DNA of 64,000 nt. Source: Burkholderiales bacterium PBB3. GTDB lineage: Bacteria > Pseudomonadota > Gammaproteobacteria > Burkholderiales > Burkholderiaceae_C. Positions 54,108 to 63,405 of the stretch are shown here, piece by piece; the stretch's first letter is position 1; every line of letters starts with the position of its first letter. The notes under the pieces were generated by a model. That model saw only the letters and a program-made list of their open reading frames with translations, had not been told where the DNA came from and did no database searches. The position numbers and the translations under genes were made by a program. The stretch spans positions 1 to 64,000 of the forward strand of contig NKIK01000018.1 in assembly GCA_002256115.1 (NCBI GenBank), written 5' to 3'.

Positions 54108-54496
54108 TCGGTGAATGGAACAATGGCACCGGCCGTCGCAAATCCAGCGTCGCCCGCGTGTTTCTGAAAAAAGGCTCTGGCCAAATCGTTGTAAACGGTA
54201 AAGCCATCGAGAAGTTCTTTGGACGTGCAACTTCCATCATGATCGCCAAGCAACCTCTGTTGCTGACGAACCATGCCGAAACCTTTGACATCATGGTCAA
54301 TGTGGCGGGTGGTGGTGAGTCGGGTCAAGCCGGTGCTTTGCGCCACGGTATCACCCGCGCACTGATCGACTACGACGCGTCCCTCAAGCCGATGCTGAGC
54401 CAGGCTGGCTTCGTGACGCGCGATGCCCGCGAAGTGGAACGTAAGAAGGTCGGCTTCCACGGTGCCCGTCGCCGTAAGCAGTTCTCCAAGCGTTAA
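54104..54496 (+). CDS. rpsI: 30S ribosomal protein S9
   Basis: 130 aa, full length. [39 protein letters not shown] and the basic tail [11 protein letters not shown] that reaches the P-site tRNA are all present. Translationally coupled to rplM. Confidence 0.98.
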   Translation: MIGEWNNGTGRRKSSVARVFLKKGSGQIVVNGKAIEKFFGRATSIMIAKQPLLLTNHAETFDIMVNVAGGGESGQAGALRHGITRALIDYDASLKPMLSQAGFVTRDAREVERKKVGFHGARRRKQFSKR

Positions 54497-54502
54497 TCGC
54501 TC

Positions 54503-54519
54503 TGCAACGTTACGTTGCA
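54503..54519. repeat. 17-bp perfect palindrome after rpsI
   Basis: TGCAACGT-T-ACGTTGCA right after the rpsI stop and just before the terminator. It could be an extra mRNA hairpin or a protein-binding site; no partner copy seen in the window. Confidence 0.6.
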
Positions 54520-54524
54520 AATCC

Positions 54525-54565
54525 AACAGCCGCCCGAATGCAGATTCCGGCGGCTGTTTTGTTTT
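54525..54565 (+). terminator. Rho-independent terminator of rplM-rpsI
   Basis: AACAGCCGCC / GGCGGCTGTT stem (10 bp) with a 14-base loop followed by TTTTGTTTT. Confidence 0.9.
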
Positions 54566-54689
54566 AGCGCCGGGCCGTCACAAGCTGTGGACTTGGGGTT
54601 TTGCCAAACGCGCCCCTTGGGGGCAGGGAACCACAAGCAGTGGGTGACCGTGGGGCTCTAAGGCCGATGGCTGCTAGACTGCGCCCTCC

Positions 54690-55418
54690 ATGAGATTTCG
54701 TCTGCTTCGCCGTCGCCTCACCATCAGCGCTCCCCGTATGTCGGTGCGCAGCGCGCTACCGTGGCCGTTCCGCTGGGCAGTGTTTGCCATCGTGTTGGGT
54801 TTTTGTGCAGCCATTGGCCTGTGGGCCTTTGAGTTTGGGAAAGACATTGCAGGCCTAGAGAAAGGCTCCAAAGAAGAATTGACGCGTTTGCGCAACGAGG
54901 TAGTCTCTTTGCACCAAGAGTTGGACAAAGCCAAAGAATTGCGCGACCAAGCCCAGTCCGTGGCCAATACGGCGGGAACATTGGTCACCGCAGAAAAAGC
55001 GGCGCAACAACAACTGGTAGCGCAAGCGCAGCAGCTAGAGGCGGACAATCGGCGCTTGCGCGATGACTTGGGGTTTTTTGAGAAGTTGATCCCGGCCTCG
55101 GGCGGCGACGGCGTTTCCATTCGGGGGGTTCAGGCCGAATTGGTGGGTGCATCCACCGTAAAATGGCAGGTTCTGGTGATACAAGCCAGTAAGAATGCAC
55201 CCGAGTTTGTGGGGCGTCTGGAGCTCAGTTTCTCGGGGACGCTGAATGGGCGGCCCTGGGTTGGGGCTTTGCCAGAAGGCTCTCGGGCGGTGGCCGTGCG
55301 CCAGTATGGCCGGTTCGATGGCGAGTTCGAGTTACCCCCGCAAGTGGTGTTGAAGCTCGTATCGGCCAAGGTGTCGGATGCCGCGGGTGTGAAATCTACC
55401 CAATCCATCAAGTTGTAG
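54690..55418 (+). CDS. DUF6776-like membrane protein with coiled coil
   Basis: 242 aa. Membrane segment at about 28-48 (FRWAVFAIVLGFCAAIGLWA), a coiled coil of about 75 residues (KEELTRLRNEVVSLHQELDK...QLEADNRRLRDDLGFFEKLI), then a periplasmic beta domain. The layout is that of the DUF6776 group, typically found just before bactofilin genes as here (19 bp away). Likely a partner in envelope organisation. Confidence 0.75.
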   Translation: MRFRLLRRRLTISAPRMSVRSALPWPFRWAVFAIVLGFCAAIGLWAFEFGKDIAGLEKGSKEELTRLRNEVVSLHQELDKAKELRDQAQSVANTAGTLVTAEKAAQQQLVAQAQQLEADNRRLRDDLGFFEKLIPASGGDGVSIRGVQAELVGASTVKWQVLVIQASKNAPEFVGRLELSFSGTLNGRPWVGALPEGSRAVAVRQYGRFDGEFELPPQVVLKLVSAKVSDAAGVKSTQSIKL

Positions 55419-55437
55419 CGACCCAATGAGGTAAACC

Positions 55438-55833
55438 ATGTTCAATAAGAAGAAGCAACCCCCGATCAAGAGCCTGATTGCAGAAGGCACCCACATCGAA
55501 GGGCATATTCGTTTTTCGGATGGCCTGCGTGTGGATGGCGACGTTACCGGCAATGTGCATGCGGATGCCACCAAAGGCAGTATTTTGGTGGTGTCGGAGT
55601 CGGCCCACATCGTGGGTGAGCTTGAAGCAGACCACATCATCATCAACGGTCATGTCAAGGGTCCGGTGCATGCGCGCGAAATGCTGGAATTGCAGCCCAA
55701 GGCCCGTATTGAGGGTGACGTGCACTACGCGGCGCTGGAAATGCACCAGGGCGCGCTGATTACCGGACTGCTCAGCCCAATCTTGGCGGGCGAAGAAAAG
55801 CCCACACTGAAGCTGGCGGCAAATAACCAGTAA
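55438..55833 (+). CDS. Bactofilin (polymer-forming cytoskeletal protein)
   Basis: 131 aa. A short beta-helix with the hallmark repeats IEGHIRFSDGLRVDGDVTGN, HIVGELEADHIIINGHVKGP and ARIEGDVHYAALEM. Assembles membrane-associated filaments that organise cell shape or wall enzymes. Same strand as, and close after, the DUF6776-like gene; an M23 peptidase lies 1.6 kb away, a frequent functional partner. Confidence 0.93.
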   Translation: MFNKKKQPPIKSLIAEGTHIEGHIRFSDGLRVDGDVTGNVHADATKGSILVVSESAHIVGELEADHIIINGHVKGPVHAREMLELQPKARIEGDVHYAALEMHQGALITGLLSPILAGEEKPTLKLAANNQ

Positions 55834-55891
55834 AAGAATTCCCGAGCAAATTGCTGTAGTATTTGTTGTATTGAACCGTTAGGAGAGACCT

Positions 55892-56257
55892 ATGAGCGCC
55901 CTTGCTGAAACTATTGTGACTGAGATGCCGTCGCCGATCCTGTTTACCGACAGCGCGGCGGCCAAAGTAGCTGATCTGATTGCCGAAGAAGGCAACCCCG
56001 ACCTGAAGTTGCGCGTTTTCGTGCAAGGTGGCGGTTGCTCTGGCTTTCAGTATGGTTTCACTTTTGATGAAATCACCAATGAAGATGACACCACCATGAC
56101 TAAAAATGGTGTGTCTTTGTTGATTGATGCGATGAGCTACCAGTATCTGTTGGGCGCAGAGATTGACTACAAAGAAGACCTGCAAGGTGCTCAGTTCGTC
56201 ATCAAGAACCCGAACGCCACCAGCACCTGCGGTTGTGGCTCGTCGTTCTCGACCTGA
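55892..56257 (+). CDS. erpA: Iron-sulfur cluster insertion protein ErpA
   Basis: 121 aa A-type carrier with the three ligand cysteines in [11 protein letters not shown] and STCGCGSSF at the C-terminus. AGGAGAG precedes the ATG. Delivers Fe-S clusters to apoproteins. Followed by the convergent anmK. Confidence 0.95.
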   Translation: MSALAETIVTEMPSPILFTDSAAAKVADLIAEEGNPDLKLRVFVQGGGCSGFQYGFTFDEITNEDDTTMTKNGVSLLIDAMSYQYLLGAEIDYKEDLQGAQFVIKNPNATSTCGCGSSFST

Positions 56258-56278
56258 TGCACTAGCCGGTCTGCGCCC

Positions 56279-57391
56279 TTAAGCGGGGTAGATTGCACCC
56301 AAAATACGGGCGCCTCGGGCGCCCGTAACGCTTTTCAGGCTACCTGTTTTGCGCTCAATGGCTTGCTGCGCCAGCCAGGCAAAAGCGGTGGCCTCCACCT
56401 GCAGTGGTGGCAGGCCGTGTTGCACAGACGACTCCACTACGCAGCTGGGTAAGCCAAGCTGCAGTCGGCGCATTAGTTCCAGATTCAAGGCCCCGCCGCC
56501 GCACACAATCAGGGTCTGACAAGTGGGGGATGACTTGCGCACACTGTCTGCACAAGCCCAGGCCGTCAATGCAGTCAGCGTGGCCTGCACATCAACAGGC
56601 AGCACCTGAGGGTGTGCCATCAGCTTGTGCGCCAGCCATGTGGAGTTGAAAAAATCTCGCCCGGTACTTTTGGGCGGCAGTTTGCTGAAGTAGGCGTCGG
56701 CCTGCAGGTCGGTCAGCAAGGCCGCATCGACTTGGCCAGTGGCAGCCCAGCGTCCTTCCGCGTCATAGGCTTGGCCGGTGTGCTGTTGGCACCAGGCATC
56801 CATCAAGGCGTTGCCGGGGCCGCAGTCAAATCCCAGGATGTTTTCGGGTTCAGCGCCCAAGACCGACACATTGGAGATGCCGCCGATATTGAGCACTGCC
56901 GTAGTTTGCCTGGGTTTGGCAAAAAATGCCTGGTGAAAGGGCGGCACCAGTGGCGCACCCTGGCCTCCGGCAGCCACATCGCGGCTGCGAAAGTCGGCGA
57001 CCACATCGATGCCGCACAACTCTGCCAGCAGTGCTGGCTGGTTGAGTTGTAAGGTATAGCCGGTGCCATCAAACTCCTGGGGGCGGTGCCGCACGGTTTG
57101 GCCGTGCGCTCCTATGGCGCGAATGTCAATGGGCCTGAGTTGGCATTGCGTTAACAGGGCCAGGACCTGGCCGGCGTAGACGCGGACCAGCGCATTGGCG
57201 GCTAGCGCTGCGCGGTGCAGTTCATTGTCACTCGGCGTGTTGAGGGCCAGCAACTCTGCTTTCAGCGTATCCGGAAAGGGGGCGCTGCAATGGCCCAAGA
57301 CCTGCAGTGGTGGGCCGCCCAAGTCGACCAGCACCGCATCCACACCGTCTAGCGAAGTGCCGGACATCAGGCCGATATACAGCGCAGCCAT
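56279..57391 (-). CDS. anmK: Anhydro-N-acetylmuramic acid kinase
   Basis: 370 aa. The N-terminal YIGLMSGTSLDGVDAVLVDL phosphate loop, AIGAHGQTVRHRP and VLNIGGISNVSVL are AnmK signatures. Cleaves and phosphorylates anhydroMurNAc in peptidoglycan recycling. It starts 21 bp after the M23 peptidase gene on the same strand, so the two cell-wall genes are probably one operon. Confidence 0.95.
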   Translation of the reverse strand: MAALYIGLMSGTSLDGVDAVLVDLGGPPLQVLGHCSAPFPDTLKAELLALNTPSDNELHRAALAANALVRVYAGQVLALLTQCQLRPIDIRAIGAHGQTVRHRPQEFDGTGYTLQLNQPALLAELCGIDVVADFRSRDVAAGGQGAPLVPPFHQAFFAKPRQTTAVLNIGGISNVSVLGAEPENILGFDCGPGNALMDAWCQQHTGQAYDAEGRWAATGQVDAALLTDLQADAYFSKLPPKSTGRDFFNSTWLAHKLMAHPQVLPVDVQATLTALTAWACADSVRKSSPTCQTLIVCGGGALNLELMRRLQLGLPSCVVESSVQHGLPPLQVEATAFAWLAQQAIERKTGSLKSVTGARGARILGAIYPA

Positions 57392-57412
57392 GGTCAGGCC
57401 ACAAAACTGCAG

Positions 57413-58816
57413 TTACTGCGCACTGCCCGCTTGCATTTGCAAAGCAGCCGTGAGTTGCTCGCGCACATTGGCTGCGGCCCGCAGGAACAGGGGCTTGCTG
57501 GCGGCTGCCACCGGCACAGATTCGCTTTGACGGGCCATGGTCAGCGGATCGCGCTGCTGGCCATTCACACGGAATTCAAAGTGCAGGTGCGGGCCCGTAG
57601 CCCAGCCGGTTTGACCCACTGCGCCCAGATTTTGGCCTTGGGCAATACTTTGGCCCTTGCGCACACTGATGCGGCTCAAGTGCGCGTAGACGGTCATGCT
57701 TTCACCGCGGTGCTTCACCATCACCACGTTGCCGAAGCCATTTTGTACACCGGCAAAATCCACAATGCCATCACCAATGCTGCGCACCGGCGTGCCGGTG
57801 GGCGCGCCATAGTCGACACCCAAATGGGCGCGCCAGGTTTGCAAAATCGGGTGGAAGCGCATTTTGAAGCCGCTGGTTACCCGGGAGAATTCCATAGGGG
57901 AGGCTAAGAAGGCCTTGCGCAGGCTTTCACCCGCTAGGTTGTAGTAGCCGCCTTTGGTGAGGCTGTGGCTGGCACTGTTGGCGTTGGCCAAGGCCACATT
58001 CGGGCCGCCTGTTGGGTCCTGGAACCACATGGCTTGGTAGCTCTTGCCTGCGTTCACAAATTCAGTGCTCAGCACGCGGCCCGCGCGCAACGGTTCGCCG
58101 TCGCCTTCCAGGGTTTCGTAGACCACGGAGAAACGGTCGCCTTTGCGCAAAGCGCGGTGAAAGTCGATATCGCCGTTGAAAATTTCAGCCACTTGGGTGG
58201 CGATGGAATCGGGGATGCGGGCTTCATCCGTGGCCGCGAACAACGAGCTCTGTATGGTGCCACTGGCCAAGCGCGTGGAGGCTGTCATCGGCAGAGTTTC
58301 AATGCGCGACACAAAGCCGGACGCCACCTTCTCTACCGTCAGGCGCTTGAACATGCCGTCGTCTTCGGGGCTCCAGCGGGCGGTCAACTTGAACAATGTA
58401 TTGGCTTGGGTGGCCTCTACGGTGACCGAGCGCCCTGCGCGGCCCAAAAGGTTGCGCTGCACATCGTTGCTGCTACGCAAGAACGCTGCGGCTGCGGCAT
58501 CGCTCACGCCCACGCGTTTGAGCAAGGCCTCGGCGGTGTCTGTGGAGCGAGAAATGTCGGAGCGGTACAGCCGCTGAACGTGGGCATCGAGTTCGTCCAA
58601 CTGGTCGGCCAGCGGCAAAGTCTGCACGTCTTGCACCAGCGTACGCACGGGCAAAGATGAGGCATCCGGAGCCAGATTGGCCACCGCAAAGGTAGCCCCA
58701 GCACCGCCGAGCAAAAGCGCGGTCAAGGCCAGCGTGAGCTGTTTGGGATACTGCTGAACGATTCCGGTTCCGAAGGACAAAAGTGTCTCGGCAACTTGGG
58801 TAAGTCGTAGTTTCAA
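57413..58816 (-). CDS. M23 family peptidoglycan endopeptidase (MepM-like)
   Basis: 467 aa from a TTG start (GGAG eight bases before). N-terminal membrane anchor (about 25-48), a helical and OapA/LysM-like middle, and a C-terminal LytM domain with zinc ligands in RFHPILQTWRAHLGVDYGAP and the GPHLHFEFRV motif. Acts in the periplasm on crosslinks during wall growth. Divergent from tyrS. Confidence 0.9.
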   Translation of the reverse strand: MKLRLTQVAETLLSFGTGIVQQYPKQLTLALTALLLGGAGATFAVANLAPDASSLPVRTLVQDVQTLPLADQLDELDAHVQRLYRSDISRSTDTAEALLKRVGVSDAAAAAFLRSSNDVQRNLLGRAGRSVTVEATQANTLFKLTARWSPEDDGMFKRLTVEKVASGFVSRIETLPMTASTRLASGTIQSSLFAATDEARIPDSIATQVAEIFNGDIDFHRALRKGDRFSVVYETLEGDGEPLRAGRVLSTEFVNAGKSYQAMWFQDPTGGPNVALANANSASHSLTKGGYYNLAGESLRKAFLASPMEFSRVTSGFKMRFHPILQTWRAHLGVDYGAPTGTPVRSIGDGIVDFAGVQNGFGNVVMVKHRGESMTVYAHLSRISVRKGQSIAQGQNLGAVGQTGWATGPHLHFEFRVNGQQRDPLTMARQSESVPVAAASKPLFLRAAANVREQLTAALQMQAGSAQ

Positions 58817-58970
58817 AATAGGAGCTCCACGGGCTGGGGGCGACGCTGGGTGGCGTTGGCCCCGAACTGCAGCCTTGTGGCGACTAAAATCACGCCGCCA
58901 TCCTCAGCCTGCTGCAGGAAAGAAAAACAGTATAACCGTGTGTTAGCGCACGGTGATCAGAAAAATCCTT

Positions 58971-60215
58971 ATGAATCAAGCCTCAAGCCCCCCTAATTTA
59001 ATGAGCGATCGTGTCCGCGAGGCCTTGGCTGTGACCCTGCGCGGCGTGGAAGAACTGCTGCCGCAAGACGAATGGGTGAAAAAACTCGCCAAATCAGAAG
59101 CCACCGGCGTGCCGCTACGGATCAAGCTGGGGCTGGACCCCACCGCACCAGACATCCACATCGGCCACACCGTGGTGCTGAACAAGATGCGCCAGTTGCA
59201 GGATCTGGGCCACACGGTGATCTTTTTGATTGGCGATTTCACCAGCATGATTGGCGACCCCAGCGGTCGCAACAGCACACGCCCACCGCTGACGGCTGAG
59301 CAGATCAAGATCAACGCTGAGACTTACTACCGCCAGGCCAGTCTGGTGCTGGACCCGGCCAAGACCGAGATTCGCTACAACAGCGAATGGAGCGACCCGC
59401 TGGGCGCGCGCGGCATGATCCAACTGGCCAGCCGCTACACCGTGGCGCGCATGATGGAGCGCAACGATTTTCACGATCGCTTCAAGGCAGGTACCCCGAT
59501 TGCCGTGCACGAATTTTTGTACCCTCTGATGCAGGGCTATGACAGCGTGGCGCTGAAAAGCGACCTGGAGCTGGGCGGCACCGACCAGAAGTTCAACCTG
59601 CTGATGGGCCGCACGCTGCAGGCCGAGTATGGCCAGGAGCCGCAGTGCATCCTGACCATGCCGTTGCTCGAAGGCCTGGACGGCGTCGAGAAGATGTCCA
59701 AGAGCAAGAACAACTACATCGGCATCGGCGAAGACGCCAACACCATGTTCGCCAAGGTGCTGAGCATTTCCGATGTGTTGATGTGGAAGTGGTACACGCT
59801 GCTGAGCTTTAAGAGCGAGGCTGAGATTGCGGCGCTCAAGGCCGAAGTGGAAGGCGGGCGCAACCCCAAAGATGCCAAGGTGGCGCTGGCCAAGGAAATC
59901 ACCGCGCGCTTTCACAGCGCGGCCGCGGCCGATGCGGCCGAACAGGATTTCATCAACCGCAGCAAGGGCGGTATTCCGGATCAGATCGATGAACTCAGCC
60001 TGCCATTGGGCGAAGGCGGCGCGGAGATTGGTATTGGGGCGCTGCTGAAGTCAGCAGGGCTGGCGGCAAGCTCCGGTGAAGGTAACCGCCTGATCGACGG
60101 TGGCGGTGTGCGCATCGACAGCACTGTGGTCAGCGACAAGGGCCTCAAGTTGGGCGCTGGCACCTATGTGCTGCAGGTGGGCAAGCGCAAGTTTGCCCGC
60201 GTGACATTGGCGTGA
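58971..60215 (+). CDS. tyrS: Tyrosyl-tRNA synthetase
   Basis: 414 aa from ATG 58971 (a GTG at 58953 is less likely). Class I signatures HIGH at 63-66 and KMSKS at 241-245; C-terminal S4 RNA-binding domain (residues about 350-410). Full-length and intact. Upstream TATAAC may be its -10. Confidence 0.96.
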   Translation: MNQASSPPNLMSDRVREALAVTLRGVEELLPQDEWVKKLAKSEATGVPLRIKLGLDPTAPDIHIGHTVVLNKMRQLQDLGHTVIFLIGDFTSMIGDPSGRNSTRPPLTAEQIKINAETYYRQASLVLDPAKTEIRYNSEWSDPLGARGMIQLASRYTVARMMERNDFHDRFKAGTPIAVHEFLYPLMQGYDSVALKSDLELGGTDQKFNLLMGRTLQAEYGQEPQCILTMPLLEGLDGVEKMSKSKNNYIGIGEDANTMFAKVLSISDVLMWKWYTLLSFKSEAEIAALKAEVEGGRNPKDAKVALAKEITARFHSAAAADAAEQDFINRSKGGIPDQIDELSLPLGEGGAEIGIGALLKSAGLAASSGEGNRLIDGGGVRIDSTVVSDKGLKLGAGTYVLQVGKRKFARVTLA

Positions 60216-60235
60216 AGCGGGCCTGATAGAGCGAC

Positions 60236-60712
60236 ATGCTAGCCCTATTGCAACGCGTGAGCCGGGCCAAGGTCACGGTGGATAAAGAAGTCATTGGCGA
60301 GATTGGCCGTGGCTTTTTGGTGCTGGTGTGCGCCGAGCACGGTGACACCCGCGCAGAAGCGGACAAGCTGCTGGCCAAGATTTTGAAGCTGCGTGTGTTC
60401 AGTGATGCCCACGGCAAGATGAACCTGAGCATTCAAAACTTGGACGGTGCAGGCACCGTGGGCGGGTTGCTGTTGGTCAGCCAGTTCACGCTGGCGGCTG
60501 AAACAACCGGCGGCAACCGCCCCAGCTTTACCAATGCGGCTGCGCCTGCGTTGGCCCGCGAATTGTTCGACTACTTTGTGGCCCAGGCCCGCGCCGTGCA
60601 CCCCATCGTGCAAACCGGACGCTTTGCCGCCGATATGGCGGTGGAGCTGGTCAATGATGGGCCAGTGACGATTCCTATGCGGGTTGTGCCCGTTGCCACG
60701 TTCGGCGCTTGA
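60236..60712 (+). CDS. dtd: D-aminoacyl-tRNA deacylase
   Basis: 158 aa. Start [36 protein letters not shown] and the C-terminal [13 protein letters not shown] are Dtd hallmarks. Removes D-amino acids from tRNA. It follows tyrS by 20 bp, a sensible pairing since D-Tyr-tRNA is a classic substrate. Confidence 0.95.
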   Translation: MLALLQRVSRAKVTVDKEVIGEIGRGFLVLVCAEHGDTRAEADKLLAKILKLRVFSDAHGKMNLSIQNLDGAGTVGGLLLVSQFTLAAETTGGNRPSFTNAAAPALARELFDYFVAQARAVHPIVQTGRFAADMAVELVNDGPVTIPMRVVPVATFGA

Positions 60713-60715
60713 TTG

Positions 60716-60770
60716 CTATTGATTTAGTAGCTGCTCCCGCACTATCCACGGGCTGAATGGCCTATTTGAC
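60716..60770 (-). repeat. Dispersed repeat copy 9, inverted
   Basis: Reverse-strand copy directly after the dtd stop (GCTATTGATTTAGTAGC, TGCTCCCGCACTATCCACGG, GCTGAATGGCC). The GCTA/TAGC end stem and GGAGC/GCTCC-type stem are both present. Confidence 0.9.
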
Positions 60771-60790
60771 AATATTTTTGGTATGCGCAC

Positions 60791-60885
60791 GCAACGGGGT
60801 GAGCCATGCGTTTTGCTTCGTGTCCTCCGCCCGCTATGCGGGCTCCCCCTTTTACCTACGCAAAACACATGGCTCACCCCGTTGC
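60791..60885 (-). repeat. Hairpin repeat element, copy C
   Basis: Arms GCAACGGGGTGAGCCATG (60791-60808) and its exact complement (60868-60885), 18 of 18 bases. The core between is the reverse complement of the copy A and B cores (GGGTAAAAGG-type strand reads leftward, with GCGGGC tip hairpin). Confidence 0.93.
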
Positions 60886-60940
60886 TGGTCGGTAAACACA
60901 AACCGGGGAATGCAAATCTGTGGATTGCCAACACCCCGCA

Positions 60941-61031
60941 AGAGCAGCCGGGCTGGGCGCTTTGCGTAGGTAAAAGGAGGGAGCCCGCAGGGCGGAGGGA
61001 CACGAAGCAAAGTGTCCAGCCCGGCTGCTCT
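60941..61031 (+). repeat. Hairpin repeat element, copy B
   Basis: Arms AGAGCAGCCGGGCTGG (60941-60956) and CCAGCCCGGCTGCTCT (61016-61031), 16 of 16. Core TTTGCGTAGGTAAAAGG..AGCCCGCAGGGCGGAGGGACACGA-type, in the same orientation as copy A. The stem continues inward through CTTTGC/GCAAAG. Confidence 0.93.
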
Positions 61032-61105
61032 GGAGCGTCAAATAAAACCGTGGCTTTTACACGTGAGACCCAAACGACTGTCTGGGAGCTTGCAGCCAAC
61101 AAACC

Positions 61106-61552
61106 TCAATACGGATTCTTAAACCCTAGCCGCGCCAAAATATCCGTCTCGCGCAGTTCCATCACCTCACCGTCTTCGTCCAGCTCATGGTCCCAGCCCT
61201 GGGCGTGCAAGACGCCGTGCACGATCATGTGGGCGTAGTGTTCTTCGAGCGTCTTCTTCTGCTCTTTGGCTTCTTTGGCAATCACCGGCGCGCACAGCAC
61301 CAGGTCAGCGGTCACCACCGGCTCCTGCGTGTAATCAAAGGTCAGTACGTTGGTAGCGTAGTCCTTTTGGCGGTACTCGCGGTTCAGCGTCTGGCCCTCT
61401 TCGGCGTCGACGATGCGCACGGTGATTTCGCCGTCCACCTCCAATGTATTGCGAATCCAGCGGATCACCTTATGGCGTTTCAGCGCCGCGCGGTGTTTGT
61501 CGGCGTCTTTGATTTTTCCGAATTGCAGGGAAAGTGAGAGTTCAGGCAGCAT
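61106..61552 (-). CDS. ybeY: Endoribonuclease YbeY
   Basis: 148 aa. The C-terminal zinc motif HMIVHGVLHAQGWDHELDED is intact. Single-strand ribonuclease for rRNA maturation and quality control. It follows ybeZ (phoH-like) on the same strand with a 21-bp gap, the usual pairing. Confidence 0.95.
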   Translation of the reverse strand: MLPELSLSLQFGKIKDADKHRAALKRHKVIRWIRNTLEVDGEITVRIVDAEEGQTLNREYRQKDYATNVLTFDYTQEPVVTADLVLCAPVIAKEAKEQKKTLEEHYAHMIVHGVLHAQGWDHELDEDGEVMELRETDILARLGFKNPY

Positions 61553-61573
61553 GGCAGTGGATAGAGAAAGGAC

Positions 61574-62599
61574 TCAGTTGCGTTTGGGAACGCGGGTTTT
61601 AGGCAGACCCACGCGGGGCAGTTCGGGTTCGGGCTCAGGGATAGCCAGTGCGGGCGATATTTGCGGCAGGTCGCTCAGGCGCGCAGCATCGTAGGCATCC
61701 ACAATGCGGGCCACCAGCGGGTGGCGCACGATATCGGCACTGGTCAGGCGCGTGATCGCAATGCCGGGCGTGCGGCGCAGCACGCGCTCGGCATCCACCA
61801 AGCCGCTGAGCTGGGTCTTGGGCAGGTCGATCTGGCTCACATCGCCGGTGATGACGGTCTTGGTACCAAAGCCCACGCGGGTTAGAAACATCTTCATCTG
61901 CTCGGGCGTGGTGTTTTGTGCCTCGTCCAGAATCACAAAGGCGTTGTTCAGCGTGCGCCCGCGCATGAAGGCCAGTGGTGCAATTTCCAGCTGCTGGCGC
62001 TCAAATGCCTTGTGCACCTGCTCATAGCCCATCAGGTCGTAGAGCGCGTCGTACAGTGGGCGCAAATACGGGTCGACCTTTTGATTCAAATCGCCCGGCA
62101 AAAAGCCCAGGCGCTCACCGGCTTCAACCGCGGGGCGGGTCAAGACGATGCGCTGCACGGCACTGCGCTGCAGCGCATCCACCGCGGCAGCCACGGCCAA
62201 ATAGGTTTTGCCGGTGCCTGCTGGGCCAATGCCAAAGGTGATGTCGAACTCGGCGATGTTGTCCAGGTAGACCGCCTGGTTCTGGCTGCGCGGCTTCAGA
62301 TCGGCGCGGCGGGTGGCCAGACCGGGGCCGCTGGTCGTATCCATGCTGCCGTCGCCGCTCAGCATCAGTTGCACGGTGGACGGTTGAATCGGGCGCGCCG
62401 CCATCTCGTACAGGGCCTGCAGCATGTCCATGGCGCGCAGGGCTTTGGCCTTGGGGCCTTCGACCTTGAACTGCTCATGGCGGTGGGCGATGCGCACATC
62501 CAGCGCGATCTCGATCGTGCGCAGATGCTCGTCCGTGGGGCCGCACAGGTGGGACAGGCGGGTGTTGTTCAGCGGCGAGAAGGTGTGTCTGAGAATCAA
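61574..62599 (-). CDS. ybeZ: PhoH-like ATPase YbeZ
   Basis: 341 aa from TTG 62599 (M-I-L-R-H-T-F). The frame is open to 63409, but that extension is antisense to ruvA and rejected. N-terminal KH-like part, then P-loop GIGPAGTGKTYLAVAAAVDA, Walker B FVILDEAQNTTPEQMK and a GVGFGTKTVITGDVSQIDL segment. Partner of YbeY in RNA processing. Confidence 0.88.
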   Translation of the reverse strand: MILRHTFSPLNNTRLSHLCGPTDEHLRTIEIALDVRIAHRHEQFKVEGPKAKALRAMDMLQALYEMAARPIQPSTVQLMLSGDGSMDTTSGPGLATRRADLKPRSQNQAVYLDNIAEFDITFGIGPAGTGKTYLAVAAAVDALQRSAVQRIVLTRPAVEAGERLGFLPGDLNQKVDPYLRPLYDALYDLMGYEQVHKAFERQQLEIAPLAFMRGRTLNNAFVILDEAQNTTPEQMKMFLTRVGFGTKTVITGDVSQIDLPKTQLSGLVDAERVLRRTPGIAITRLTSADIVRHPLVARIVDAYDAARLSDLPQISPALAIPEPEPELPRVGLPKTRVPKRN

Positions 62600-62710
62600 G
62601 CTGATAATTCCGGGCGGGTTGGGCGCAAGAAAAATGCGCCCAGACCCCAATCCTAGCCCCAATAGGGGGCAATAGCTCCGTTTCACCCCAGCACACCAGG
62701 CACCCACCCC

Positions 62711-63283
62711 ATGATCGGCAAACTCACAGGCATTCTTAGCGACAAAAATCCACCGCAGGTTATCGTGGACTGCGGCGGCGTGGGCTACGAGGTGCAGGTG
62801 CCTATGAGCACTTTCTACAACCTGCCAGCGGATGGCCACAAGGTCACGCTCTTGACCCACTTTGTGGTGCGTGAGGATGCGCAAATTCTGTACGGTTTTG
62901 CCACCGCCACCGAGCGAGCCGCCTTTCGCGAGCTGATCAAAATTTCCGGCGTGGGCCCACGGACGGCGCTGTCGGTCCTGTCGGGCATGGGTGTGGGCGA
63001 GCTGGCCCAGGCCGTGACGCTGCAAGAGGCCGGGCGGTTGATCAAGGTGCCCGGCATTGGCAAGAAGACGGCGGAGCGGCTGCTGTTGGAACTCAAAGGC
63101 AAACTCGGTGCCGACATCGGCATGCCAATGGGTGCAGTAGACGATGCGCAGGCCGACATTTTGCAAGCCCTGCTGGCATTGGGCTACAGCGACAAGGAGG
63201 CTGCCGCCGCGCTCAAAGCGCTGCCCAAAGATGTGGGCGTGAGCGACGGTATCAAACTGGCGCTGAAGGCCTTGGGCAAGTAG
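62711..63283 (+). CDS. ruvA: Holliday junction branch migration protein RuvA
   Basis: 190 aa, full length. N-terminal OB fold ([20 protein letters not shown]), two helix-hairpin-helix motifs ([29 protein letters not shown]) and C-terminal domain III ([18 protein letters not shown]). Divergent from ybeZ across 111 bp. Confidence 0.97.
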   Translation: MIGKLTGILSDKNPPQVIVDCGGVGYEVQVPMSTFYNLPADGHKVTLLTHFVVREDAQILYGFATATERAAFRELIKISGVGPRTALSVLSGMGVGELAQAVTLQEAGRLIKVPGIGKKTAERLLLELKGKLGADIGMPMGAVDDAQADILQALLALGYSDKEAAAALKALPKDVGVSDGIKLALKALGK

Positions 63284-63327
63284 GCTGCGCGCGATGTTTT
63301 GAGTCAGCTGGTAGGGGGTTGAATTTA

Positions 63328-63387
63328 AGCCAAATCGGCCGTTCAGTCCGTGGATAGTGCGGGAGCAGCTCTTAAAAAAGGAGCAAA
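63328..63387 (+). repeat. Dispersed repeat copy 10
   Basis: CCAAATCGGCCGTTCAGTCC, GTGGATAGTGCGGGAGCAGC, then TCTTAAAAAAGGAGC, where the usual TGTAGC end is changed to a CTT/AAG-type stem. Lies between ruvA and a convergent gene. Confidence 0.88.
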
Positions 63388-63405
63388 AATTGGCCCACCC
63401 AGACT

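Larger units (their letters stand above)
60713..61105. other. Repeat-filled gap between dtd and ybeY
   Basis: No gene. It holds repeat copy 9 and two hairpin elements of the type found in the pectate lyase gene (copies C and B), which together fill most of the gap between these convergent genes. Confidence 0.85.
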
